In this document: piece after piece, positions 9,364 to 18,510 of the stretch
How positions within the stretch are numbered: the stretch's first letter is position 1
Layout: each line of letters starts with the position of its first letter
Source of the DNA: Pseudomonas sp. RSB 5.4
Lineage (GTDB): Bacteria > Pseudomonadota > Gammaproteobacteria > Pseudomonadales > Pseudomonadaceae
NCBI RefSeq assembly: GCF_037126175.1
Contig: NZ_CP146986.1
Span: 2,136,501 to 2,200,500, forward strand
DNA: 64,000 nt
Direction of reading: 5' to 3'
Position numbers and translations under genes: made by a program
Notes under the pieces: model-generated
The model's database searches: none
What the model was told of the DNA's origin: nothing
What the model saw: the letters and a program-made list of their open reading frames with translations, nothing else

Positions 9364-10788
9364 TCAGTACTTCATGACCACGAGTCGGGTCTGGGTGAAT
9401 TCGAGCATGCCGTGCTTGCCGTCATCACCGCCCAGGCCCGAGCGTTTCCAGCCGGCGTGGTAGCCCTGATACGGGTCGGCCGGGGTGCGATTGACGTACA
9501 ACTCGCCGGCCTCGATGGCGTTGGCGACTTTCTGCGCGGTGCGGTAGTTCTCGGTGTAGAGCACCGACGACAGGCCGAACTGATGGTCGTTGGCCATGGC
9601 CAATGCTTCGTCGATGTCGCGGTACTTGAGCACCGGCAGCACCGGGCCGAAGATTTCTTCCTGGACGATTTCCATGTCCTGGCGGCAGTGGCTGAGCAGG
9701 GTCGGCGGATAGAAATGCCCCGGGCCTTGCGGCAACACACCACCGCTTTCGAGCACCGCGCCGTCGGCCATGGCACGCTCGACCATGGCGTGAATGTTCC
9801 GCTGCGAACTGGCGTTGACCAGTGGTCCCATCAGGCCCGCATCGGTGGCGCGGTCACCGAATTTCACCTCGGCGATTTTGGCCTTGAGCAGCGCGAGGAA
9901 TCGGTCGTGGACGCTTTCCTGCACATAGACCCTTTCCACCGCCGTGCACAACTGCCCGCAGTGGGTGGTCTTGGAGGCGATGATCGCGCTGGCGGCGGCT
10001 TCGAGGTCGGCATCGGCTTCGATGATGGCCGGCGTCTTGCCACCCAATTCCAGCGACGGCTTGGCGATGTTGGCCTTGCAGTAATCGAGCACGATGCGCC
10101 CGGCGTTGACGCTGCCTGTCAGCGTAATCAAGCCAACAGCCTTATGCGTGCACACCGTGGCAGCGGTGGCGTGATCCATGGTCAGAATATTGATCACCCC
10201 GGCCGGCATGCCCGACTGCTGCACCGCTTTGGCGATTTCGAATGCCGAGGTCGGGGTGTTGTTGCTCGGGCGCACCACCACGGTGTTGCCGGCAATCAGC
10301 GCCGGGGCAATTTTGCGCAGCAAGGTATAGACCGGGTAGTTGAACGGAATCAGGCACGCGACGACGCCGATCGGCTCGCGATGCAGAAACAGGTTTTCGT
10401 CGGGGCTGTCGCTGGGGATGATCTCGCCTTCGATGCGCCGCGCCCACTCGGCGTGGTAACGGGTGATCTGCGCGGCATAGCGTGCTTCGTTGCTCGCGTC
10501 GCTGAGACTCTTGCCAGACTCGGCGGCGAGCGCGGCGCCGATGGACTCGGCACGCTCTTCCAGTGCGGCGGCGAATGCGCGCAAGTGCTCGGCGCGCTCA
10601 ATGCTGGTCAGTTTGCCCCAGACCTTTTGTGCGACCGCTGCGGCATCCACGGCGGCGGTGGCTTCTTCGGCGGTGGCAGCCGAGACATGGCCGAGCAGCG
10701 CTTCAGTGGCGGGGTTGTACACCGCGATCATTGCCGCGCTGGCCGGCTCGATGAAGTGGCCGTTTACAAAGTTTCGCTCGATTCGCAT
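9364..10788 (-). CDS. NAD(P)-dependent aldehyde dehydrogenase, AldA-like
   Basis: This 474-aa aldehyde dehydrogenase aligns closely with lactaldehyde/glycolaldehyde dehydrogenase AldA: YAAQITRYHAEWARRIEGE, IPFNYPV with Asn150, SLELGGK with Glu247, and HCGQLC with Cys281 as nucleophile. The cofactor-binding KPSE motif reads RPSN here (Lys to Arg, Glu to Asn), which may shift NAD/NADP preference. The ATG at 10788 gives the family N-terminus; upstream sequence in frame is REP DNA. It heads a leftward operon with an MFS permease and a dehydratase and likely oxidises the aldehyde made by the GMC enzyme. Confidence 0.9.
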   Translation of the reverse strand: MRIERNFVNGHFIEPASAAMIAVYNPATEALLGHVSAATAEEATAAVDAAAVAQKVWGKLTSIERAEHLRAFAAALEERAESIGAALAAESGKSLSDASNEARYAAQITRYHAEWARRIEGEIIPSDSPDENLFLHREPIGVVACLIPFNYPVYTLLRKIAPALIAGNTVVVRPSNNTPTSAFEIAKAVQQSGMPAGVINILTMDHATAATVCTHKAVGLITLTGSVNAGRIVLDYCKANIAKPSLELGGKTPAIIEADADLEAAASAIIASKTTHCGQLCTAVERVYVQESVHDRFLALLKAKIAEVKFGDRATDAGLMGPLVNASSQRNIHAMVERAMADGAVLESGGVLPQGPGHFYPPTLLSHCRQDMEIVQEEIFGPVLPVLKYRDIDEALAMANDHQFGLSSVLYTENYRTAQKVANAIEAGELYVNRTPADPYQGYHAGWKRSGLGGDDGKHGMLEFTQTRLVVMKY

Positions 10789-10914
10789 GTGCATCGCCCA
10801 TCGTTTGTTTTTATCAATGCCACCAGTCTTGTCATCGGTGGCGGGTTGAACAAACGATTTAAAGGGCGGGGAAACATTCGAAAAATGCAGGTTACCTTCG
10901 CACAAGCACACATC

Positions 10915-11003
10915 CCTGCAGGCGTGAGCCTGCTCGCGATGGCGGTCTGACTGTGACGTACAGGTGACTGACACACCGCTTTCGCGAGCAAGCCCGCTCC
11001 CAC
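10915..11003. repeat. REP doublet, mixed subtype
   Basis: A diverged REP arm (GCGTGAGCCTGCTCGCGA) near 10922 faces a standard reverse arm ending at 11003 (GCGAGCAAGCCCGCTCCCAC). The pair fills the gap between the LysR stop and the aldehyde dehydrogenase start. The two arms belong to different subtypes, as at 15929-16016. Confidence 0.8.
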
Positions 11004-11020
11004 AGGGGATTGGGGGTGTG

Positions 11021-11953
11021 TCAGGTGGCTGCAGTCGAAGGCTCCAGTTGGCGCTGCGCCAGCCAGATTTCCTCCTGCAGCCATTGCGCAAACACCTGCA
11101 ACTGCGGCATCTCGGTCTGCTCCGGGCGGGTCACCAGCCAGTACGACTGGTGCCCCTCCACATGCACATTCAGCACTTGCGTCAATTGCCCGGATGCGAG
11201 TTCCGCCGCAACCATGTGCCAGTCGGCAATGGTGATCCCCAGACCATCGGTCGCTGCCTGAATCGCCAGGTCCAGCAAATCGAATTCGTAACCGCCCTGG
11301 GTATCGACGCCACTGATGTGCGCCGCGTCCAGCCAGTGCTTCCAGGTCAGGTAACGCTGATCCTCCTTGGCCAGCACATGCAGCAGGGTCAGGCGATTGA
11401 GGTCGATGCCCTGTTCGCTTCCCTCCCGTGCATACAGCGATGACGCGCACACCGCGATATGCCGCTCCTGGATCAACAGCGAACTGTCGAGACCGTCCCA
11501 CTCGCCGTCGCCAAAGCGGATCGCGCAATCGAGGGTACTGGTTTCCGCCAGGCTGTCCTGCAAGCGCGTGGTGATGCTCAGTTCCAGCTCCGGGTGCTGC
11601 TCGCGCAAACGCCCGAGGCGCGGCATCAGCCAGCGACTGGTGAAGGTCGGCGGTGCGTTGATGTGCAGACGGTTGGAGTGGGTTTTCTGCTGGATGCTGC
11701 GCACCGTCAGCTCGATCTTGTCGAACGACTGATGAAGTGCCCGCAGCAGGATCTTGCCGGCGGCGGTCAACTCCAGATGGTGATGACGGCGCTCCAGCAG
11801 ACTTTCGCCGAGCTGCTCTTCCAGTTGCCGCACCTGACGGCTGACCGCACTCTGGGTGACATTGAGCAGCTCGGCGGCGCGGGTGAAGCTGCCGGTGCTG
11901 CCGGCCACTTCGAACGCCTTGAGCGCGTTCAGGCCGGGCATTTTGCGTTTCAT
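11021..11953 (-). CDS. LysR-family regulator of the porin/dehydratase locus
   Basis: This 310-aa LysR protein has its DNA-binding helix at AAELLNVTQSAVSRQVRQL (about residues 26-44) and a GcvA-type effector domain beginning LHINAPPTFTSRWLMPRL. It is divergent from the porin at 12141 and upstream, on the same strand, of the aldehyde dehydrogenase-MFS-dehydratase operon. It is therefore well placed to control both. The ATG at 11953 (MKRKMPGLNALKAFEV) is chosen over the longer frame because the preceding codons do not resemble the family; an internal ATG at 11941 is an alternative. Confidence 0.9.
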   Translation of the reverse strand: MKRKMPGLNALKAFEVAGSTGSFTRAAELLNVTQSAVSRQVRQLEEQLGESLLERRHHHLELTAAGKILLRALHQSFDKIELTVRSIQQKTHSNRLHINAPPTFTSRWLMPRLGRLREQHPELELSITTRLQDSLAETSTLDCAIRFGDGEWDGLDSSLLIQERHIAVCASSLYAREGSEQGIDLNRLTLLHVLAKEDQRYLTWKHWLDAAHISGVDTQGGYEFDLLDLAIQAATDGLGITIADWHMVAAELASGQLTQVLNVHVEGHQSYWLVTRPEQTEMPQLQVFAQWLQEEIWLAQRQLEPSTAAT

Positions 11954-12140
11954 ATCAAGGCACTCGAAAACCACTGACAAGTTGCAGAGCATCCCATGAG
12001 CGTACCGGACTGTCCTACAGGATTTTTTTGAGTAACATGCATTCGATGCAGGTTTGCGCATCGTTTTTATCGTTTGTCCCACGTCCGGCGGATGGCAAGA
12101 CTGCGCGACATCTCTAATAAAAACAATCGAGAGCCGCTCC

Positions 12141-13319
12141 ATGCCCTTCTCTGCTTCCTTGCGTTTGCGCACCACCTCAATCGTCCTGTTCTGCAGCGTT
12201 GCCGCTCCGGCGATGGCCGTGCAAGTTACCGATAACCTCGACCTGGGTGGCGCCATTCGTGCGCGCTGGGACCTGGACCCGGATCGCGACATTCAGAAGT
12301 TCGGTCTCGATACGGTTTTTCTCAGCGCCAAGTACAACTCCGATTCCTGGATCGGCGAGGCGCAATACCGCTTCTATGGTCGCTCCTACCCCTACCAGTA
12401 CACGAAAAATTACGGCGACATTCAGTTCGCCAAATTCGCCTGGGTCGGCTACAAATTCAACCCGGACCAGCAGGTGCAGGTCGGCCTGAACACCGTGCCG
12501 TTCGGCTTGCAGCCGTACTTTGGCAGCACCTTCTACGAGACCCTGGGCAACGTCATCGGCCTCGAAGACGTGCAACAGGTCGGCGCCAAATACGTTCAGC
12601 AAAGCGGCGACTGGAACATTCAGGCCGGTTACTACCTGCGCCCGGCGTGGCAAGGCAAAGGCACCAGCAAGGGCGTCACCTACTCCAGCGTCGTGTCCGA
12701 AGCCGACAGCTACGTGGCTGACGGCAGCGCCAACCAGGAACGCAACACCGTGGTGCTGCGCGTGGCGAAAGCCCTGGATCTGGGCCCGTGGAAGTCAGAA
12801 GTGGGGATCTCCGGCCTGACCTCGACCCTGGAAAACAAGGACACCGATAACGACGGTCGGCGCAACGCCGTGGCCGTGCACTACCTGGGCAAGAACGGCC
12901 CGTGGGGCGTGCAGTTGCAGGCGGCACGTCAGCAGATGTCGCCGCGCAATGCCGGCACCGATGAGCTGGTGACCCTCGGCGGTTACGACGGCACTTACAA
13001 CGTCGCCAGCCGTGGCAATCTGTATGTGGCGGATCTGAGTTACGACGTGGCCGGCAAATACCTGTTCGATCAGGTCAGCGGGGTCAAGCTTTACGCCAAC
13101 TACAGCGCCTTCGACAAATCCGCCAGCGGCTTCAAGACCTCCCAGCGAATGATCCTCGGCAGCTCGTTTTCAGTGAGCAAATTGTGGGTGGCGACCGAGT
13201 GGCTGTTTGGCAAGAACGACCCGTACATCGGTGGCAGCAGCTACACCCAGAGCCTGGGCGCGGGTGGGCTGGATCAGTGGGAGAATCAGGTGTATGTGAA
13301 CGTCGGGTATTACTTCTGA
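12141..13319 (+). CDS. Outer-membrane porin (beta-barrel)
   Basis: The 392-aa product begins with a Sec signal peptide of about 29 residues (hydrophobic core near SIVLFCSVAAPAMA, cleavage after AMA). The rest alternates short amphipathic strands and ends in NVGYYF, the terminal aromatic needed for BAM-dependent barrel insertion. The pattern fits carbohydrate- or phosphate-type OprP/OprO/OprB-like porins. The ATG at 12141 starts the signal peptide; the frame extends upstream but without a plausible leader. Its divergent LysR neighbour and the nearby permease suggest it admits the substrate of cluster A across the outer membrane. Confidence 0.85.
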   Translation: MPFSASLRLRTTSIVLFCSVAAPAMAVQVTDNLDLGGAIRARWDLDPDRDIQKFGLDTVFLSAKYNSDSWIGEAQYRFYGRSYPYQYTKNYGDIQFAKFAWVGYKFNPDQQVQVGLNTVPFGLQPYFGSTFYETLGNVIGLEDVQQVGAKYVQQSGDWNIQAGYYLRPAWQGKGTSKGVTYSSVVSEADSYVADGSANQERNTVVLRVAKALDLGPWKSEVGISGLTSTLENKDTDNDGRRNAVAVHYLGKNGPWGVQLQAARQQMSPRNAGTDELVTLGGYDGTYNVASRGNLYVADLSYDVAGKYLFDQVSGVKLYANYSAFDKSASGFKTSQRMILGSSFSVSKLWVATEWLFGKNDPYIGGSSYTQSLGAGGLDQWENQVYVNVGYYF

Positions 13320-13349
13320 TCCGGATTTTACTGCGCCTGAAAGTCAGCC

Positions 13350-13422
13350 TTCGCGAGCAAGCCCGCTCCCACAATGGATTTATGTCAGGCACAAAACCTG
13401 TGGGAGCGGGCTTGCTCGCGAA
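13350..13422. repeat. REP doublet (tail-to-tail)
   Basis: A reverse arm (13350-13372) and a forward arm (13400-13422) of the standard REP flank a 27-base spacer just downstream of the porin gene. It may act as a 3' hairpin for the porin transcript. Confidence 0.9.
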
Positions 13423-13537
13423 GGCGTCCTGCCAAACAACACTTGCATCCGTTCCTCACCAATAGTCAGATAACCCCTACCAACAAAACCTACAAAAATA
13501 AAACCGAGCCACACGCTCGACCTGGGGTCCTACCTCC

Positions 13538-14413
13538 ATGCGTCAACTGCCCTCGCTCAACACCCTGCGCGTGTTCGAAGAAGTCGCGCGGCATCGCAGT
13601 TTCAGTCAGGCCGCACTCGGCCTGAACGTCACCCAGGGCGCAGTCAGTCGCCAGATCAAACAACTCGAAGACTACCTCGGTGTCGCGCTGTTCGTGCGCA
13701 CGCCGCAAGGCCTGTCGCTGACCGAGGCCGGCAGCAATCTAAAGCCGCATCTGGCCGAAGCCTTCGACCACATGGAGCGCGCCCTGCAAGCCATTCGCGT
13801 GCCCAACCTGCGTCAGCGCCTGCGTGTGCTGGCGCCACCAACCTGGGCCACGCGCTGGCTGTCGCCGCACCTGCGCGCCTTCTGCCAGCGCTACCCGGAC
13901 ATCAGCCTCAGCGTGACCAATCAGGCCAGCCACGACAGCCTCGCCGAGATCGATTGCCACATCCGTTTCGGCCTCGCGGCGTCCCCCCAGTGCGCCAGCC
14001 AGTTACTGGTGATGGAACGGCACATCGCCGTCGCCAGCCCGGAGTTGTTCAACGGCGCTCAGCCACCGGATCTGCGGCAATTTCCGCTGCTGCACATCCT
14101 GCACGACGGCAAGCGTTTGCAGGTCTGGGAGAACTGGCTGGCGGCCATGGGCCGCGATGATGTCGATGCCGGACAAGGCCTGGAATTCAGCACCCTGGAT
14201 CAGGTGATCCACACCGCACTGGCCGGCGGTGGTCTGGCCGTGATCGACCGGCAGATGATCGAAAAGGAACTGGCCAACGGCAGCCTGCTGCCGATCACCC
14301 CGATTGAAGTGATCGGCCCTTATGGTTATTGGCTGGATGTGGCGAATGACAAGCAGGGTTTGTCGAAGGTGAAGCTGTTTACCGAGTGGTTGAGTCTGGT
14401 GAGCAATCCCTGA
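13538..14413 (+). CDS. LysR-family transcriptional regulator
   Basis: The 291-aa protein opens MRQLPSLNTLRVFEEVARH and carries the recognition helix segment ALGLNVTQGAVSRQIKQL, followed by an effector domain that starts RLRVLAPPTWATRW. It belongs to the same GcvA-like branch as the regulators at 3232 and 11953. It converges on the MFS-ALDH-AKR-Fae operon, with a long hairpin repeat between the stops, so it is the likely local regulator of cluster B. The ligand is unknown. Confidence 0.92.
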   Translation: MRQLPSLNTLRVFEEVARHRSFSQAALGLNVTQGAVSRQIKQLEDYLGVALFVRTPQGLSLTEAGSNLKPHLAEAFDHMERALQAIRVPNLRQRLRVLAPPTWATRWLSPHLRAFCQRYPDISLSVTNQASHDSLAEIDCHIRFGLAASPQCASQLLVMERHIAVASPELFNGAQPPDLRQFPLLHILHDGKRLQVWENWLAAMGRDDVDAGQGLEFSTLDQVIHTALAGGGLAVIDRQMIEKELANGSLLPITPIEVIGPYGYWLDVANDKQGLSKVKLFTEWLSLVSNP

Positions 14414-14416
14414 CAT

Positions 14417-14493
14417 GTAGGAGCTGCCGCAGGCTGCGATCTTTTGATCTTCAAAAGCAAAATCAAAAGATCGCAGCCTCCGGCAGCTCCTAC
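14417..14493. repeat. Long palindromic repeat (GTAGGAGCTGCC class)
   Basis: GTAGGAGCTGCCGCAGGCTG at 14417 and its near-complement ending at 14493 form a hairpin whose stem includes GCGATCTTTTGAT. This is a second class of extragenic palindrome, also seen at 49175-49233. It lies between the convergent LysR and MFS genes and may terminate or stabilise both transcripts. Confidence 0.85.
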
Positions 14494-14512
14494 AGGGTTC
14501 GATGGCACGCCG

Positions 14513-15874
14513 TCAGATCGGGGCGACTTTACTCCCCGCAATCGAACTCCCCTCCACCGGACTCTGCGCCTTGCACGCCTGACTCAAGGTCAGCGACTTG
14601 GTCTCCGGCGCCCACGCCCACGACAGCCATGCGCCAATCGCCAGGATCGCCGCAAGAATGCCCATGGTCGGACTGAGGCCGATCCCCGCCACACTCACCG
14701 GCAACAGAAAGGTGCTGATCGCCGAGCCCAGACGACTGACCGCCGTCGCCAGACCAATGCCGCTGGCGCGGACTTCGGTGGGGAAACTCTCGGCCGGGAA
14801 CACCCCGACCAGATTGCTCACTGCCGACAGCACCAGGGTAAACACGCCGAACACCAGCACCATCAGCCACGCCGCACTGCCCGGCAACACCGCCAGCAGA
14901 AACAGCGCCACCGCGAGGATGATGAACGAGTTGATCAGGAAGCCGCGACGGCTGAACTTGATCGTGCACCAGATGCCGATCAACGCGCCGAGGATCAGCA
15001 GCATGTTCAACATCAGTTCGGTGCCAAAGCCTTCGGCCAGCCCCATCTTCTGCAGGATCGACGGCAAAAAGGTGTAAATCGCAAAGTACGGCATCACGAT
15101 GCACACGAAGAACAGGCAGTTGAACGCCGTGCGCTTGCGGTACTCGCGACTGAACAGCACCGCATAGCCGGAACGGGTTTCCGTGGTGCGGGTTTCATCC
15201 AGTTCGACATTGTCACCCAGATGCTTTTTGACGATCGCCCGCGCCTCGGCGATGCGCCCCTGATTGACCAGCCAGCGCGGCGATTCCGGGGTGCCGATGC
15301 GGGCGATCAGAATCAGCGCCGCCGGGATCGCCGACGAAGCAAGCATCCAGCGCCAGGCATCGTCGCCAAGGCTGAGCATGGCCGTCCCCACAAACGTAGC
15401 GGCGACGTAACCGAAGGTCCAGATCACGCTGAACGAACCGAGCAGCACACCGCGATGTTTCTTCGGCGAGAACTCCGCCAGCATCGCGTGACCGACGCTG
15501 AAATCGCCGCCCAGGCCAATGCCGATCAACACCCGGCAAAGGAACAGGCTCATCGCGCTTTCGACGTAGAACTGCATCACCGAGGCGATGGTGATCAGCA
15601 CGAAGCTGACGAGGAAGATTTTCTGCCGGCCGACCTTGTCCGAGATCCAGCCGAAAAACAGACTGCCGAGAAACAGCCCGATCAACGCCGATGCGCCGAT
15701 CAATCCCTGCCAGAACGCATCCAGGTGCATCTGCGGGCTGAGCAAGGTGAAGGCGATACCGATCAGGCCGAGGATGTAGCCGTCGGTGAAGTGCGCGCCG
15801 AAGGTCAGTCCGGCGATCTTGAGGTGAAACCGGCCGATGGGCAGGTCGTCGATTTTTACCGGTTGAGCGGACAT
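14513..15874 (-). CDS. MFS transporter, sugar-porter type
   Basis: The 453-aa permease has twelve predicted helices and the sugar-porter-like loop FGWISDKVGRQK after helix 2; RVLIGIGLGGDF and ESFPTEVRASGIG segments also fit that superfamily. It probably imports the compound degraded by the upstream enzymes. The ATG at 15874 has GGAG six bases upstream, which argues against the earlier TTG. It is separated from the aldehyde dehydrogenase by a REP doublet but lies on the same strand as the Fae-AKR-ALDH operon. Confidence 0.9.
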   Translation of the reverse strand: MSAQPVKIDDLPIGRFHLKIAGLTFGAHFTDGYILGLIGIAFTLLSPQMHLDAFWQGLIGASALIGLFLGSLFFGWISDKVGRQKIFLVSFVLITIASVMQFYVESAMSLFLCRVLIGIGLGGDFSVGHAMLAEFSPKKHRGVLLGSFSVIWTFGYVAATFVGTAMLSLGDDAWRWMLASSAIPAALILIARIGTPESPRWLVNQGRIAEARAIVKKHLGDNVELDETRTTETRSGYAVLFSREYRKRTAFNCLFFVCIVMPYFAIYTFLPSILQKMGLAEGFGTELMLNMLLILGALIGIWCTIKFSRRGFLINSFIILAVALFLLAVLPGSAAWLMVLVFGVFTLVLSAVSNLVGVFPAESFPTEVRASGIGLATAVSRLGSAISTFLLPVSVAGIGLSPTMGILAAILAIGAWLSWAWAPETKSLTLSQACKAQSPVEGSSIAGSKVAPI

Positions 15875-15928
15875 GTTCGTCTCCAATTGTTGTTATTGAC
15901 GGAGAAACCGATTGCTCTTGCTTCTTCT

Positions 15929-16016
15929 GTAGGAGTGAGCCTGCTCGCGAATGCGGTGTGTCAGTCACCATTTGCTCCAACTGATACAACGCTTTCGCGA
16001 GCAAGCCCGCTCCCAC
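15929..16016. repeat. REP doublet, mixed subtype
   Basis: A GTAGGAGTGAGCCTGCTCGC arm at 15929 faces a standard arm ending at 16016. The pair sits between aldehyde dehydrogenase and MFS genes that are otherwise co-directional, so it may set a step in expression within the transcript. Confidence 0.85.
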
Positions 16017-16035
16017 ATGGAGATCTCGGTGGGGG

Positions 16036-17469
16036 TCAGAGACCACCCATCAACAGGTATTTGATCTCCAGATAGTCATCCAGACCGTACTTCGAACCCT
16101 CGCGCCCAAGGCCCGATTCCTTGATGCCACCGAACGGCGCCACTTCCGTGGAAATGATCCCTTCGTTGATCCCGACCATGCCGGCTTCCAGCCCTTCGGC
16201 CATACGCCAGACCCGACCGATATCCCGGCTGTAGAAGTACGCCGACAAACCGAACGGCGTGTCGTTGGCCCGCGCCAGCACTTCGGCTTCATCCTTGAAG
16301 CGGAAACACGCAGCCACCGGGCCGAAGGTTTCGTCCTGGGCGATCAGCATGTCGCCGTTGACTTCGGTGAGGATGGTCGGCTCATAAAAGGTGCCGCCAA
16401 GTGCGTGACGACGACCGCCACACAGCAGCGTGGCGCCCTTCTCAAGGGCATCGCTGACATGGCTTTCGACCTTGGCCAATGCGGCGGTGTTGATCAGCGG
16501 GCCTTGCTCGGTTTCACCGTCCAGCGCACTGCCGACGCGCATCGCCGCAACCGCTTCGGCAAGCTTGCCGGTGAAGGCTTCGTAGACGCTGTCCTGAATG
16601 AAGAAGCGATTCACGCACACGCAGGTCTGCCCGGTGTTGCGGAATTTTGAGGCCATCGCGCCTTTGACTGCCGCGTCCAGATCGGCATCGTCGAAGACGA
16701 TGAACGGCGCGTTGCCACCCAGTTCCAGCGAGACTTTTTTCAGGGTGTCGGCAGCCTGGCGCATCAGCAGTTTGCCGGTGCGGGTCGAGCCGGTGAACGA
16801 CAGTTTGCGCACGATGCTCGACGCTTGCAGCGCACCGCCAATCGCCACCGCATCGCCGGAAACGATGTTGAACACACCTGCCGGAATACCCGCCTGTTCC
16901 GCCAACACCGCCAGGGCGAACGCCGACAATGGCGTCTCCTCGGACGGTTTGAGAATCATCGTGCAACCGGCCGCCAACGCCGGGCCGACCTTGCGGGTGA
17001 CCATCGCCAACGGGAAGTTCCACGGGGTGATCGCCGCGACCACGCCAATCGCTTCCTTGACCACGATGATCCGCGCATCGGCCTTGTGGCTGGGGATCAC
17101 GTCGCCATAGGCACGCTTGGCTTCCTCGCCGAACCACTCGAGGAAACTCGCGGCATAGACCACTTCACCCATGGCCTCGGCCAGCGGTTTGCCCTGTTCG
17201 CGACTGAGCAGAGTCGCAAGTTCCTTCTGGTTGGCGAGCATCAGATCGCTCCAGCGTTTCAGGCACTGGCTGCGTTCCTTGGCGGTGAGCTTGCGCCACG
17301 CCGGCAGCGCACGATTGGCCGCATCGATGGCCAGGTGGGTTGCTTCGGCGCCATCCTTTTGCACCTCGGCAATCAGTTCGCCATTGGCCGGGTTGCGCAC
17401 CGCATAGGTCGCGCCGCCCTGCCCCCACTGGCCGTCGATGAAGTGGCCGTGACGGATCAGATCGCTCAT
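16036..17469 (-). CDS. Succinate-semialdehyde-type aldehyde dehydrogenase (GabD-like)
   Basis: This 477-aa NAD(P)-dependent dehydrogenase carries the full active-site set: TPWNFP (Asn151), KPSEETP cofactor contact, SLELGGN (Glu249) and RNTGQTCVCVNRF (Cys283). That is the pattern of succinate-semialdehyde dehydrogenases. The ATG at 17469 overlaps the stop of the aldo/keto reductase as ATGA, so the two are translationally coupled. No GABA aminotransferase is adjacent, so the true substrate may be another semialdehyde or hydroxyaldehyde made in this pathway. Confidence 0.92.
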   Translation of the reverse strand: MSDLIRHGHFIDGQWGQGGATYAVRNPANGELIAEVQKDGAEATHLAIDAANRALPAWRKLTAKERSQCLKRWSDLMLANQKELATLLSREQGKPLAEAMGEVVYAASFLEWFGEEAKRAYGDVIPSHKADARIIVVKEAIGVVAAITPWNFPLAMVTRKVGPALAAGCTMILKPSEETPLSAFALAVLAEQAGIPAGVFNIVSGDAVAIGGALQASSIVRKLSFTGSTRTGKLLMRQAADTLKKVSLELGGNAPFIVFDDADLDAAVKGAMASKFRNTGQTCVCVNRFFIQDSVYEAFTGKLAEAVAAMRVGSALDGETEQGPLINTAALAKVESHVSDALEKGATLLCGGRRHALGGTFYEPTILTEVNGDMLIAQDETFGPVAACFRFKDEAEVLARANDTPFGLSAYFYSRDIGRVWRMAEGLEAGMVGINEGIISTEVAPFGGIKESGLGREGSKYGLDDYLEIKYLLMGGL

Positions 17470-18500
17470 GCCACCGCTCCCTGCAAAGTGAAGCGCTCCA
17501 GCCCCGGACGCGCGGTGCGCAGGATGCGTTTGCCGGCGGTGTAATCGTTGATCACGTCGCACGGGGTGTAATTGCGCTCCAGTTCATGCAACTCATCAGC
17601 GTCGAGTCTGGTTTCCAGCGCTGCCAGGGCACTGTCGAACTGCGCCGTGGTGTCCGCGCCGACCAGCATGCAATCGACGCCCGGATGGTTGGCCACCCAC
17701 GCCTGGGCGATCTGCGCGTTCGACACGCCACGGGCGCGGGCCACGCGTTGTACCGAATGCGCGATTTCGAAAGAGGCTTCGTCGCTGTACATCTGCTGGG
17801 TGAAGAAGTCGGTCTGGTTGCGGGTCGACTGCACGTCGCCGGTCAGCAGGCCGCGCGCCAGCGGACTGAACACCGAGACGCCGATGCCCTGATCGCGGCA
17901 GAACGGAATCATCTCGCGCTCTTCTTCGCGATAGGCGCAGTTCAACTGCAGCTGCATGTTGATCGGCTTGACCCAGCCATTGCGCTCGCAGGCCATGAGG
18001 ATCTTCGCCAGTTGCCCGGTGAGCATGGTCGACACGCCGATGTAGCGGGCCTTGCCGGAACGCACGATATCGTTCAATGCCGACATGGTTTCCTCGACCG
18101 GGGTGTTCACGTCGAAGTAATGCAGCATGAACACGTCGACGTAATCCATGTCCAGACGCTTCAGCGATGCGTCGATGCTGTCCATGATGTGTTTGCGCGA
18201 ATGGCCGCTGGCATTGATCCCACTGCGGGTGCCATAGCCGACCTTGGTGGTGATCACCAGGTCTTCGCGACGGGCCAGACGCTTGACGATGCGCCCCACC
18301 ACTTCCTCGCCGACACCGGCAGAATAGAAGTCCGCCAGATCGATGAAATTCACGCCGTTGTCCAGCGCGTGAGCGACGATCGGCTCGCTCTGTCTTTCGT
18401 TGAAGATCCACGGCTTCCAGTCCGGGGTGCCCATGTTCATGGTGCCCAGGCACAGGCGGGAAACTTGCAGGCCGGAGTTGCCCAAACGGATGTATTGCAT
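17466..18500 (-). CDS. Aldo/keto reductase
   Basis: This 344-aa NADPH-dependent TIM-barrel reductase keeps the AKR tetrad: Asp and Tyr in FIDLADFYSAG, Lys in VITTKVGYG and His in DVFMLHYFD. The layout resembles the YajO/Tas-like branch. It begins ten bases after the Fae-family gene and overlaps the aldehyde dehydrogenase start by four bases, so the three genes form one operon. GAGG before the ATG at 18500 supports that start. A hydroxyaldehyde or ketose is a likely substrate, but the sequence does not settle it. Confidence 0.9.
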   Translation of the reverse strand: MQYIRLGNSGLQVSRLCLGTMNMGTPDWKPWIFNERQSEPIVAHALDNGVNFIDLADFYSAGVGEEVVGRIVKRLARREDLVITTKVGYGTRSGINASGHSRKHIMDSIDASLKRLDMDYVDVFMLHYFDVNTPVEETMSALNDIVRSGKARYIGVSTMLTGQLAKILMACERNGWVKPINMQLQLNCAYREEEREMIPFCRDQGIGVSVFSPLARGLLTGDVQSTRNQTDFFTQQMYSDEASFEIAHSVQRVARARGVSNAQIAQAWVANHPGVDCMLVGADTTAQFDSALAALETRLDADELHELERNYTPCDVINDYTAGKRILRTARPGLERFTLQGAVA

Positions 18501-18510
18501 GGCGCGGACC

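Noticed and set aside
14444..16075. 543-codon open frame on the plus strand over the MFS gene
   Set aside because: It is antisense to a clear transporter and contains REP DNA.
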